From a virus, in IMG/VR virus record IMGVR_UViG_3300037247_001689, positions 1 through 64,000 of that record: a DNA stretch of 64,000 bases; one strand, written 5' to 3'. Shown here one piece after another: positions 16,384 to 23,323 of the stretch. A program made the position numbers and the translations under genes. Below the pieces are notes generated by a model, which was given only the letters and a program-made list of their open reading frames with translations, was not told where the DNA came from and made no database searches. How positions within the stretch are numbered: the stretch's first letter is position 1; the number at the start of each line of letters is the position of its first letter.

Positions 16384-16989
16384 ATGATCTATATAGTTAT
16401 TGTTATATACTTTATTTCAATAACCCTTATTGCCAAAAAATATCATAACCATAGAATAATGGAAGAAATATTTCAGAGGTGCAATAAGGATATAAAAACT
16501 AATCTACACCACCACCAAAAGAAATATTCAGAATGGCACAACTGGTATGTTATTTTTTCGAAAGAAAAGCCTGTATGTGCAAAGTGTAAAAAAGAAGTTG
16601 ATTTTTTTGGTCCTATATATTTTATCGGCAGAGGGAATGACCACTTTATACACTCTATATGCCATGGTGAAGTTGAAATAAGAAGAATGGTTCCAGAGTA
16701 TAGGCGATATAGTGGAGAATATTATGAAACACATCCCACTAAGGAGCAATTTGATAGAATGGGGACGTCTTTTTTTGGGGAATTTTTTGTTGAAAATATA
16801 AGTATGTGGCGAGGTATCCCCCATCCGCATATCTGGAGATATAACAACGATGACAGAGAGACGAGGACATGCGCAATATGCCAAGTAAAACACGAAAAAA
16901 AGCATATTGGGGGAAGATGGAGGATAGGGTACGATAGCTTTTATAGATGTAAAATTAAAATAAAAGGAAACTCTTATAGAATGTATTAA
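16384..16989 (+). CDS. Membrane-anchored cysteine-rich protein, 201 aa
   Basis: An N-terminal hydrophobic segment (residues 1-18) anchors a soluble domain with CAKCKKEVDFFG, a His/Cys pair (HFIHSIC) and CAICQVKHEKKH, which suggests two zinc sites. AAAGGAGGG lies directly upstream. Function unknown. Confidence 0.55.
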   Translation: MIYIVIVIYFISITLIAKKYHNHRIMEEIFQRCNKDIKTNLHHHQKKYSEWHNWYVIFSKEKPVCAKCKKEVDFFGPIYFIGRGNDHFIHSICHGEVEIRRMVPEYRRYSGEYYETHPTKEQFDRMGTSFFGEFFVENISMWRGIPHPHIWRYNNDDRETRTCAICQVKHEKKHIGGRWRIGYDSFYRCKIKIKGNSYRMY

Positions 16990-17010
16990 TCAACTAACAC
17001 AGGAGAAGAA

Positions 17011-17187
17011 ATGAAGCTGTTAACCAAAGCAAAACAGAAAATTAAAAGCGCCATCCTTGAAAAAATTGGGGGTGTATATATTAAAAATCTGGTAGGATTT
17101 ATTAGGTCTGATAATCAAAAAATATCATTTTCAGGATCAGAAGACCTTTTTAAATGGCAGATAGCTGAAAAATTTAGGGCGTTTTAA
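17011..17187 (+). CDS. Short hypothetical protein, 58 aa
   Basis: ATG after AGGAGAAGAA. Basic N-terminus (KLLTKAKQKIKSAI), then a beta-like middle. No family recognised. Confidence 0.45.
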   Translation: MKLLTKAKQKIKSAILEKIGGVYIKNLVGFIRSDNQKISFSGSEDLFKWQIAEKFRAF

Positions 17188-17189
17188 AC

Positions 17190-17315
17190 ATGGAAACAGA
17201 AATAACAAACCTAATAATAGAATTCTCTGATGATTTCGGAACTCTGAATGATTCTATTATGATTATTATGTATTTAATTGAGAATGGGATTGATGGCGAA
17301 AGTATTCGGATTTAA
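17190..17315 (+). CDS. Short hypothetical protein, 41 aa
   Basis: Acidic and hydrophobic, starting METEITNLIIEFSDDFG. It overlaps the next ORF in another frame by about 20 bases. Support is position and reading-frame continuity only. Confidence 0.35.
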   Translation: METEITNLIIEFSDDFGTLNDSIMIIMYLIENGIDGESIRI

Positions 17316-17559
17316 GGGAATAATATTTAATAGAATCCCTGTTTATTTCTTTAATGGTGAATGGCGGCTGGCTATACACTGCAAAAATCAAGAGTTTGCT
17401 AAATACTGGCAAGACATTGCATGGTTGTCATTGATAACGACAAATACCTGTAAAAATGTAAAGGTTTTTAATAGTGAGTTTGGAAGCGAAGTTACTGAAC
17501 GTGTTATAGAATACCTTAAAGCTAATAATGATAGATTAAATAAAAAGGGGACGACTTGA
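17293..17559 (+). CDS. Hypothetical protein, 88 aa
   Basis: ATG 17293 is the most likely start; upstream in-frame codons lie deeper inside the previous ORF. Aromatic-rich beta region (VYFFNGEWRLAI) then helix. Stop overlaps the next TTG start. Confidence 0.45.
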   Translation: MAKVFGFKGIIFNRIPVYFFNGEWRLAIHCKNQEFAKYWQDIAWLSLITTNTCKNVKVFNSEFGSEVTERVIEYLKANNDRLNKKGTT

Positions 17560-17831
17560 CCATATATAAAAACTACGATGAGCTTTGCCGTAAAACAGAG
17601 CAGATGCCACCTGATACAGATCTGTTAGCTTTTACTAATCTTTACAAGAGGTTTGGAATTGAGTGTAGGATATCAGATTGTGATGAAGGTTTTAAGGTAG
17701 TTCTACTTACTTCTGGCTCTTATCCAGTAGCAATTTACACGATGGATGAAAGAATACACGGGTTTAAAGGATGCACCAGTGGTATTGTTTTTGATAAAGA
17801 AGGTAATTTTTTAAAACAAGGTATTTGGTAA
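17556..17831 (+). CDS. Hypothetical protein, 91 aa
   Basis: TTG start overlapping the previous stop (TTGA) after AAAAGGGG. Contains an alpha/beta pattern (LLAFTNLYKRFGIECRISDC ... VVLLTSG). No family recognised. Confidence 0.5.
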   Translation: MTIYKNYDELCRKTEQMPPDTDLLAFTNLYKRFGIECRISDCDEGFKVVLLTSGSYPVAIYTMDERIHGFKGCTSGIVFDKEGNFLKQGIW

Positions 17832-17842
17832 TCAGGAGACGA

Positions 17843-18205
17843 ATGGATTTTAAAGTAAGAATTCAAAAAACATTAGTAGAAAAAAAGAATCGCTTAATTG
17901 TCGTGGCAATTGAAAAAAATGAGATAGTTGGATCGTGTATTGTTGATTACTTTTCTGCAACGCCGCTTCTTTATAATCTGTATGTGGATGAAGACGCAAG
18001 ATTATTCGGTGTTGCTACAGGAATAATTAACAAAGTGATTGAGTATTGTAAAATTGGTGATAAGATAAGTTTATGTCTAAATGTTTCTGGAGACAATTCT
18101 GCAAAAGAGATGTATAAAAAGATCGGGTTCAAAACTATTTACGACTATCCAGATGATGATGAAGTGATGATGTGTATTTTAATGAAAAAGGAGACGAATG
18201 GATAA
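17843..18205 (+). CDS. GNAT-family acetyltransferase
   Basis: 120 residues from ATG 17843, chosen because AGGAGACGA precedes it. GNAT hallmarks: strand IVGSCIVDYF, strand LLYNLYVDEDAR followed by LFGVATGIINKVIEYC (acetyl-CoA pyrophosphate loop and helix), then LCLNVS and EMYKKIGFK near the end. The family acetylates amino groups of proteins, drugs or small molecules. The substrate is unknown. Overlaps the next gene by eight bases. Confidence 0.7.
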   Translation: MDFKVRIQKTLVEKKNRLIVVAIEKNEIVGSCIVDYFSATPLLYNLYVDEDARLFGVATGIINKVIEYCKIGDKISLCLNVSGDNSAKEMYKKIGFKTIYDYPDDDEVMMCILMKKETNG

Positions 18206-18452
18206 GCCAATTGATCACGATACAATAAGTATCATCAAAGGAGCGCACTGCAAAGATTGTGGATGGCCTATAATAGATGCTTGCTGTAATGGAAGTTTTA
18301 CAGATCACAAAGATGCAAAAGAATGGGACTGGTGGAATTATTGTTCTAATAAAGGATGTAATAACCATGAAGGCGAAGGGATTTTTCAAGATCGTCTTGA
18401 TTGGATTGTTTACGATGATGAAAATATAAAGCAGGAGACGAATGGATCATAA
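18198..18452 (+). CDS. Zinc-cluster hypothetical protein, 84 aa
   Basis: Contains HCKDCGW, ACC, and NYCSNKGCNNHEG: at least three Cys pairs with a His. AAGGAGACGA precedes the ATG. Probably a metal-binding protein; unrecognised. Confidence 0.5.
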   Translation: MDKPIDHDTISIIKGAHCKDCGWPIIDACCNGSFTDHKDAKEWDWWNYCSNKGCNNHEGEGIFQDRLDWIVYDDENIKQETNGS

Positions 18453-18894
18453 ACTATGTAAAGACTGCAAAGGATATTGTTGTGATGATATTGGCTTTAC
18501 ATTATCACCTGAAGATTTAAAGGAAAGGTTTAATAATAGATATTCAATTTTTATTTTCACCCATAAAGATAATATTCATCCAGATGGGGAAGTTAAAGAA
18601 TATAAAAGACAGGTGTATCATTACCGCTGTACTGAGCATAATAAGGAAACAGGGAAATGCAACATATATGGCGGGAGACCTGAATTATGTAGAACGTACC
18701 CTGATAACGGGTTTTGTGGGTATGAATCTGTCAAAATAAAAGCCGTTATCGAGGATAGACCAAAATGGTTTGGTTTTGGAATGAAAGCAGAAGACTGGAG
18801 AAGTGGCATGGGTGGTAGTGAAAGATTTACAAAAGGAATAAAGCGTAAAAACCCGTATAATGATATTGACAAGAAATTAAACGAAGCAATTTAA
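18442..18894 (+). CDS. YkgJ-family cysteine-cluster protein
   Basis: 150 residues after AGGAGACGA. The CxxCxxxCC cluster (CKDCKGYCC, residues 5-13) with later C.IYGGRPELCRTYP is the signature of YkgJ/UPF0153 (PF03692), a family proposed to bind an Fe-S cluster or zinc and related to flagellin lysine methylase. Follows a GNAT gene, hinting at a protein-modification theme, which is inference. Confidence 0.7.
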   Translation: MDHKLCKDCKGYCCDDIGFTLSPEDLKERFNNRYSIFIFTHKDNIHPDGEVKEYKRQVYHYRCTEHNKETGKCNIYGGRPELCRTYPDNGFCGYESVKIKAVIEDRPKWFGFGMKAEDWRSGMGGSERFTKGIKRKNPYNDIDKKLNEAI

Positions 18895-18914
18895 TAAAAA
18901 AGAATAAACACCCC

Positions 18915-18944
18915 TTGACAGAATAAAATTGTATAAGTTATATT
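18915..18944 (+). promoter_or_regulatory. Consensus sigma70-type promoter for the co-chaperonin gene
   Basis: TTGACA at 18915-18920, 18-base spacer ending ATAAGT, TATATT at 18939-18944 (or TTATAT with 17). It lies in the first real gap before the GroES-like gene and is the best -35 match in the window. Confidence 0.7.
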
Positions 18945-19012
18945 AAAATCTAATTCAACAAATACAAAAAAGAAGATTTTCTAAACTAAAAACAGGAGAC
19001 GAGGATGAAAAA

Positions 19013-19300
19013 ATGGTAAAAACTTTTAAACCTTTAAATGGGAAAGTGACCGTCAGAGAATTTGATCCAAAAGCAGTAATAACTGCTGCGGGGATTGAAC
19101 TGTCAAAAGAAGAACATGCGCCTGCTGTCTTATATGGTGAAATTGTTCATGTTTGTTCATTCAAAGAAGATGATAAGAATGCCGTTAAGGTAGGTGATAA
19201 AATTGCATATCCGGTAACAGATGGCAGGCACATCTACATTAACAATGAAGAATTTAAACTTCTAAGTTCTGACCAGATCATTGGTGTTTACACAGATTAA
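19013..19300 (+). CDS. GroES-like co-chaperonin (Cpn10)
   Basis: 95 residues, the usual length. The Cpn10 pattern runs throughout: KPLNGKVTVREFD, TAAGIELSKE (mobile-loop region), GEIVHVC, VGDKIAYPV, IYINNEEFKLLSSDQIIGVY. It would cap the host GroEL ring, as T4 gp31 does for folding of capsid protein. It has its own promoter and a following terminator, so it is a single-gene unit. No GroEL partner is in this window. Confidence 0.85.
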   Translation: MVKTFKPLNGKVTVREFDPKAVITAAGIELSKEEHAPAVLYGEIVHVCSFKEDDKNAVKVGDKIAYPVTDGRHIYINNEEFKLLSSDQIIGVYTD

Positions 19301-19308
19301 ATCGGGAT

Positions 19309-19348
19309 GAGGGCAGCATTCAACTTGGATTTTCCAGACTGCTCTTTT
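19309..19348 (+). terminator. Terminator after the co-chaperonin gene
   Basis: GAGGGCAG (19309-19316) pairs with CTGCTCTT (19339-19346) using two G-T pairs, 22-base loop, then T-run. Moderate strength. Confidence 0.5.
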
Positions 19349-19376
19349 TCCTGTAAATATTATCAGGAGGTGAAAG

Positions 19377-19583
19377 TTGGAAAAGGGATTAGAGGAAAAA
19401 CTTGATAATGAAAAGTCAATAAGCGTAGAATCATACGCTGGAGGTTTTATTCTTGCTGATTATTCGGGGAAAAGAGGTGAAGCTTCATATTGCGGAATAT
19501 CAATGTCTTGGTCCACACAGCCAGTAGTTAAAGACCCATTTAGTACGAAAAGCGAAGCTATTAAAGCAGGTTTTGAATCGTAA
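19377..19583 (+). CDS. Hypothetical protein, 68 aa
   Basis: TTG start after the strong site AGGAGGTGAAAG. Small beta-rich domain (ESYAGGFILADYSG, SYCGISMSW). No family recognised. Confidence 0.5.
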   Translation: MEKGLEEKLDNEKSISVESYAGGFILADYSGKRGEASYCGISMSWSTQPVVKDPFSTKSEAIKAGFES

Positions 19584-19712
19584 TAAAAACAATTATTCGG
19601 GAAAAACAATGGATCCGCCACCAATCAATTAAAACCCTGATTACATGGTATAAAACTAATCACAGGAAGGTAGGAACTGCCGATACTGTAAAACAACATC
19701 GAAACGGGTTAA

Positions 19713-19739
19713 ACATTCAGACCTAAGATAAATGAATGT
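19713..19739. repeat. Hairpin in leader of secreted-protein ORF
   Basis: ACATTCA (19713-19719) and TGAATGT (19733-19739), loop 13 bases, extendable with a bulge. Lies in the 180-base gap 19584-19763, which otherwise shows no ORF. Confidence 0.4.
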
Positions 19740-19763
19740 AACAGAATAACCATAGAGGCAAAT

Positions 19764-20084
19764 TTGAAAATATCCATAATCTTGTTACTTGCTAGTATTT
19801 TTATGGCAGTATCAACGTTTGCGGCAACAGAAACGATTCAGGAGGCATTGAACCCGCCTGATAACTTTGTTGCGATTTCTACACCGGCTGTAATGGCTGA
19901 ATTTATATACGCGATAGACCGATCAACGGCTCTTTCAAATAACGTATTGAGTCAATTTAATATTATTAAGAATTTACACGAGACAGGTTTAAATACCACT
20001 TATGAAATTGCCGGTTTTTGGGACAAATCCTTGGAGGTTGAAACTGTCCTTAAGTTTCCCTGCTTGATACAAATCATAAGTTAA
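19764..20084 (+). CDS. Small secreted protein, 106 aa
   Basis: TTG start after AGAGGCAAA. Residues 1-21 form a signal peptide (basic start, ILLLASIFMAVSTFA, then cleavage before ATET). The mature part is polar and unrecognised. Followed by a strong terminator. Confidence 0.5.
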   Translation: MKISIILLLASIFMAVSTFAATETIQEALNPPDNFVAISTPAVMAEFIYAIDRSTALSNNVLSQFNIIKNLHETGLNTTYEIAGFWDKSLEVETVLKFPCLIQIIS

Positions 20085-20113
20085 AAACACCTGGCAGAAA
20101 GAAATCAAATATA

Positions 20114-20147
20114 AAAAGCTCATAATTGTTACTAATTATGAGCTTTT
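20114..20147. terminator. Strong terminator hairpin
   Basis: AAAAGCTCATAATT (20114-20127), loop GTTACT, AATTATGAGCTTTT (20134-20147): a perfect 14-bp stem ending in TTTT, usable in both directions. Confidence 0.8.
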
Positions 20148-21019
20148 GGCAGTATCAGAGCGAGAACTCGTTAAACTAATTGAAGTACATTGACGGCTAA
20201 TCGGTGCCATTTCTGCAAATTCCGATTTGGTATAACGATAAGCAATATAAAAGAAAGATCAAAATAGAAAGATTTAAATCACAGTAACTAATAAGGAGAA
20301 AAATGATAAAGCTAAGTCTATAACCACCGCCAAGTGTAAAATAGATTAGGCTAAAAATAAAAAATGATTTCCGATTGCCTATCGTTCGGAGTCGCCCTAA
20401 TTGGGTTATCAAATGTAGGCTTCATGGAGTAAACCACAAAGAAAGAAATCAAACAGAGGTTGCCGTTAGGGTATCGCCAGTGAGATAGAAATATGGTGCA
20501 AATACAGGCGTTTAAGTTGCCAGTTCGAAATATGAGGCTATAAATTCCAATTTGGTGCCCACAGAGTACGTGACCGTAACGTTTTTCCGGCTAGTCAATA
20601 AACTAAGAAGCCATCTGTACACAGTTTAAGTCTGTGCCTCTGTTTTTGAAAAATGAATAATAACACCATACAGACCTATACGGGAACCATAAGCGGTTAA
20701 TCGGAAATAGAAAGCTCTCCGATCCTTAAAATTAAAAAACGTATAGAGATGGTATGGTATTAAGCAGGGATTAAATTGGTTGCTGAATATTAGGTAAGGT
20801 ATGACCGGATACAGCTTTACCGGGTAACTATTGCTAAAAGGAATAGATAATGCAAGTTTATTTACTGGCATAAATTATAGTCTGAAAAGATGAGTCCCTG
20901 CTTTTCAATAATAGTAAGTTGCAGTTAAATTTATTGCATGATAATTGATCATTTGATTGCAGGTTTTTACCCAAAAAAGTGTATTGTAAAATGTAGAAAT
21001 ACCCTTGGTAAATTTAACT
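20148..21019. other. Long non-coding stretch with scattered hairpins
   Basis: About 870 bases without a convincing ORF on either strand; the longest open frames are minus-strand, without ribosome sites. Visible elements: AATCGG...CCGATT around 20197-20225, and CACAG(TTTAAGT)CTGTG at 20620-20636 shortly before a T-run. It may encode structured RNAs or be decayed sequence. Confidence 0.5.
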
Positions 21020-21087
21020 GTTTCAATAATAGTAATAAATGTACATTAAATGTTTATTTAGTGTACATTGTTTAGTGTTATTGAAAC
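21020..21087. repeat. Large two-tier inverted repeat
   Basis: Outer arms GTTTCAATAA (21020-21029) and TTATTGAAAC (21078-21087); inner arms AATGTACATTAAAT (21038-21051) and ATTTAGTGTACATT (21056-21069) around GTTT. The tiers are separated by symmetrical 8-base internal loops. As RNA this is one long hairpin. Confidence 0.7.
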
Positions 21088-21144
21088 CTCGTTTATGATC
21101 ACCTGAAAAGGTTAGATCAAGGCATGGGTCAATCATAACATTAA

Positions 21145-21181
21145 GGCGGTGGGTTTATTGATGCTATATATGACCACCGCT
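21145..21181. repeat. Inverted repeat GCGGTGG/CCACCGC
   Basis: GCGGTGG and CCACCGC enclose about 20 bases in the same non-coding block, a short distance before a possible 46-aa ORF. Confidence 0.5.
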
Positions 21182-21232
21182 AAACATTTTATTAATAATA
21201 TTTTTCTTTTAAAAAATTTAATAGAGTCCATT

Positions 21233-21373
21233 ATGAAATCAAAAATTGAAGAAGCCATTAAAACGCTTCTGGAAAAGATCAAAGAAGATACTAAACCAAA
21301 TGATGCGGTTAGTATCTCGATAGCTGTTTTAAATTTAGCTAATGCTAGAGCAGTACCGGTGCCAGAAAAATGA
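21233..21373 (+). CDS. Possible 46-aa protein
   Basis: ATG 21233 opens a 46-residue helical frame (MKSKIEEAIKTLLEKIKEDTKPNDA...). Composition is protein-like, but the ribosome site (AGAG) is weak and the surroundings are RNA-like. Uncertain. Confidence 0.35.
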   Translation: MKSKIEEAIKTLLEKIKEDTKPNDAVSISIAVLNLANARAVPVPEK

Positions 21374-21504
21374 TACCGAACAGCGGTTGAAAACGTACTA
21401 TTCCATGTTAACCCTCCCTGTAATTGCACAACGTAAACCCCTAATACGGTGGTTGGTGAAAACAACTTACATAGGAAGTCATAACAATATAACTAAAATA
21501 TGAG

Positions 21505-21527
21505 CGTGACTGTCGTGAGAGAGCGGC
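21505..21527. repeat. Hairpin family member 1 (loop TGAGAGAG)
   Basis: GTGACT then GTCG (21512-21515), loop TGAGAGAG, CGGC (21524-21527). Relatives lie at 21728-21743 and 21807-21825; stem bases differ while pairing is kept. Confidence 0.5.
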
Positions 21528-21543
21528 GTTTTAATAAATATAT

Positions 21544-21618
21544 TCTGTCGTACTCAATAGGTGAGTTGCTTCCGTTGGCCAACGGAGTATCTAAGTTCAA
21601 TTCTTAGCGACAGAGCCA
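21544..21618 (+). tRNA. tRNA-like element with 8-base anticodon loop, CCA encoded
   Basis: Acceptor TCTGTCG (21544-21550) pairs perfectly with CGACAGA (21608-21614); discriminator G and CCA follow (21615-21618). D-arm ACTC/GAGT with AATAGGT loop. T-arm CTAAG-TTCAATT-CTTAG (21591-21607) fits the consensus loop exactly. The anticodon arm is odd: TTCCG/CGGAG closes an 8-base loop TTGGCCAA, and the sequence CCGTTGGCCAACGG is itself a palindrome. Amino-acid identity is therefore unclear; it may be a degenerate, frameshifting or mimic tRNA. Confidence 0.55.
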
Positions 21619-21620
21619 AA

Positions 21621-21661
21621 CAAATGATACCAGTAACGGTGGTTCAATTCCACCTCGTTTG
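21621..21661 (+). ncRNA. tRNA acceptor/T-arm minihelix-like element
   Basis: CAAATGA (21621-21627) pairs with TCGTTTG (21655-21661). A T-arm GGTGG-TTCAATT-CCACC (21638-21654) stacks on it exactly as in tRNA, but only ten bases replace the D and anticodon arms. No CCA follows (CCGA instead). It starts two bases after the preceding tRNA-like element. Confidence 0.45.
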
Positions 21662-21681
21662 CCGAGACTTGGTAGGAGCAA

Positions 21682-21698
21682 GATGGTTCGATTCCATC
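21682..21698 (+). ncRNA. Third T-arm-like hairpin
   Basis: GATGG-TTCGATT-CCATC: perfect 5-bp stem with consensus T-loop. Flanks CAA/TTG can extend it with one bulged C. No matching acceptor arm found, so it may be a remnant. Confidence 0.4.
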
Positions 21699-21727
21699 CT
21701 TGACTTGTTGGTACAAGGGGCATGACT

Positions 21728-21743
21728 GGCGTGAAAGAGCGCC
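21728..21743. repeat. Hairpin family member 2 (loop TGAAAGAG)
   Basis: GGCG, loop TGAAAGAG, CGCC, preceded by ATGACT as in member 1. The stem differs from member 1 by changes that keep pairing. Confidence 0.5.
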
Positions 21744-21806
21744 ACCCAAATGATAAGAATGTGTCTAAACGTACACCGACCATGGCAAGGCTAAATGGGT
21801 GCGTGG

Positions 21807-21825
21807 CGGAGGTGAGAGGACTTCG
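21807..21825. repeat. Hairpin family member 3 (loop GTGAGAGGA)
   Basis: CGGAG, loop GTGAGAGGA, CTTCG. Looser relative of the two hairpins upstream. The remaining bases up to 21920 show no ORF. Confidence 0.4.
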
Positions 21826-21920
21826 TAAAATCATGTAAAGTGCCATTGATCGTCCTGTTTTTATCTTAACAGTAATAAGTGGCCTTATTGTCAATGGTAC
21901 TTTAGATGGTTTTAAAATGT

Positions 21921-21995
21921 GGGGGCGTAGCTCAGAGGTAGAGTACCTGTTTTGCAAGCAGGGTGTCGGGATTTCGAAATTCCCCGCTTCCACCA
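21921..21995 (+). tRNA. tRNA-Ala (TGC)
   Basis: Cloverleaf: acceptor GGGGGCG with CGCTTCC (two G-T pairs), D-arm GCTC/GAGT, anticodon arm CCTGT-TTTGCAA-GCAGG with anticodon TGC, T-loop TTCGAAA, discriminator A and encoded CCA. The inner T-stem pair is a T-T mismatch, a small departure from the norm. Confidence 0.85.
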
Positions 21996-22029
21996 CAAAT
22001 CCACCCGATTAATTAACGGGTTAACAACA

Positions 22030-22063
22030 GGCTGGATAGGCTTTTTTAGCGGATAGTCCAGCC
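22030..22063. terminator. Inverted repeat after tRNA-Ala
   Basis: GGCTGGA (22030-22036) and TCCAGCC (22057-22063) with a T-rich 20-base loop. Probably a terminator or processing hairpin for the RNA block, although the T-run lies inside the loop. Confidence 0.45.
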
Positions 22064-22135
22064 TCTCATGCAGAAAGATTGGCAGTTGTTCTAGATTGTT
22101 GCCATTCAACACTATATGATGAAATCTTGCGAACA

Positions 22136-22315
22136 ATGGAAATAAGCTTAGGATTCTGGTCAATATTAGGATTGATAGTTATTGCTGCAAAGCTTTTTAA
22201 GTTCATTAATTGGCCGTGGAAATGGATATTATTACCATTGTGGGGACCATTTGTCTTAGGCTTTATCGGTTGGATTATAATAATCGCTGGTGCTGTAATG
22301 ATGAGCAGTGTATGA
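22136..22315 (+). CDS. Small membrane protein, 59 aa
   Basis: ATG 22136 chosen; two hydrophobic helices with a Trp-rich link (INWPWKWILLPLWGP). Stop overlaps the next ATG. Ribosome site weak. Confidence 0.5.
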   Translation: MEISLGFWSILGLIVIAAKLFKFINWPWKWILLPLWGPFVLGFIGWIIIIAGAVMMSSV

Positions 22316-22524
22316 GCTATTTCATTAAAAAACAGACAGGATATAAAGGTCAAGGCACTCGAAAATACCCATGTAAATATGGTCACTTAACAATGATCGA
22401 ATTGAAGGAGAAAACAGGGCTTAGTGAATCTCAGATGCAATACAGAATGAAGTTTAAAACAGTTGATCAGATTCTTGAATCATTAGAAAAACAGGAAAAC
22501 CCTCTTGCACAAGGAAGTGCTTAA
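22312..22524 (+). CDS. Small HTH-like DNA-binding protein, 70 aa
   Basis: ATG 22312 overlaps the previous stop (ATGA). Residues ~25-60 read LTMIELKEKTGLSESQMQYRMK...TVDQILES, like the 'ia..~Gis..tl..Rl..GWsveeAl' HTH found in many phage nucleases and regulators. A Lys/Arg-rich N-terminus precedes it. Confidence 0.5.
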   Translation: MSYFIKKQTGYKGQGTRKYPCKYGHLTMIELKEKTGLSESQMQYRMKFKTVDQILESLEKQENPLAQGSA

Positions 22525-22543
22525 ACTTTAAATGAGAAGATAA

Positions 22544-23323
22544 ATGGAAGAACAAGGCAAAATAAAAGTTAAAATAACACAGTTCCCAGGTAGAAATTAT
22601 TGGTATAGCGAAAAGCTAGGGGAAGAATTTGTAGTGTATGGTCATGATGGAGAAAATTATACACTCGCTGATGACCACACAAAAATTATATCAATTAAGG
22701 ATTGTGTGGAGATTCTTTATATTGAAAGTAAAGAAGAGTTAGATCCCGATAATAACAAGTATCCAAAAGGTAAGGTAAGATATTTTAAAGAAAAACCAAC
22801 AACCGAGATAGACCCAGAAGATATTTGGTTAGAAAAAAGACGGGCCGAGTTATCAAAAACGATTGTAAAATATGTCAATTCTGGATTAACAATACCGATT
22901 GAGTGGGTAAACGAGTTCAATGAGTTCGTTAAAGGTGATGAGAATATTGAAAAATGGAAGGAATTTGTGGATGAAAATTCACCAGATACCACAATTAAAA
23001 AGATAAGGTGTTTTTATTATAAAGGTGGTATTATATCAACCGCCCTATATAATGTTGACAATGAAAATAAAAAATTTAACGAATTGAACAGTTTTGAGCG
23101 TAAAGTTTTACCATTGAACGCTTATTCGGAAATTGTAGATGTACTTAAAGGTGAAAATAGACACGTTGAACAATGGTTTTGCAGGGAGTTCAATAAAATA
23201 GGGAAAGATTCTTTACAAGATTTTGTCACAAATTTGATGCTACATTTCAAATGTTTTATATTTGATAATGACATAGAAAAAGATTATTTCTCAGGAAATT
23301 ACATAAAAGGAGATGAAATTTGA
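22544..23323 (+). CDS. Hypothetical protein, 259 aa
   Basis: N-terminal ~70 residues are beta-rich (small barrel-like); the remainder is helical and acidic. GAGAAGATAA precedes the ATG. Followed by an overlapping TTG start. No family recognised. Confidence 0.5.
   Translation: MEEQGKIKVKITQFPGRNYWYSEKLGEEFVVYGHDGENYTLADDHTKIISIKDCVEILYIESKEELDPDNNKYPKGKVRYFKEKPTTEIDPEDIWLEKRRAELSKTIVKYVNSGLTIPIEWVNEFNEFVKGDENIEKWKEFVDENSPDTTIKKIRCFYYKGGIISTALYNVDNENKKFNELNSFERKVLPLNAYSEIVDVLKGENRHVEQWFCREFNKIGKDSLQDFVTNLMLHFKCFIFDNDIEKDYFSGNYIKGDEI

Noticed and set aside
20197-20871. Minus-strand open frames of 71 and 81 codons in the non-coding block.
   Set aside because: No ribosome sites, unusual composition, and they overlap hairpins; likely chance.
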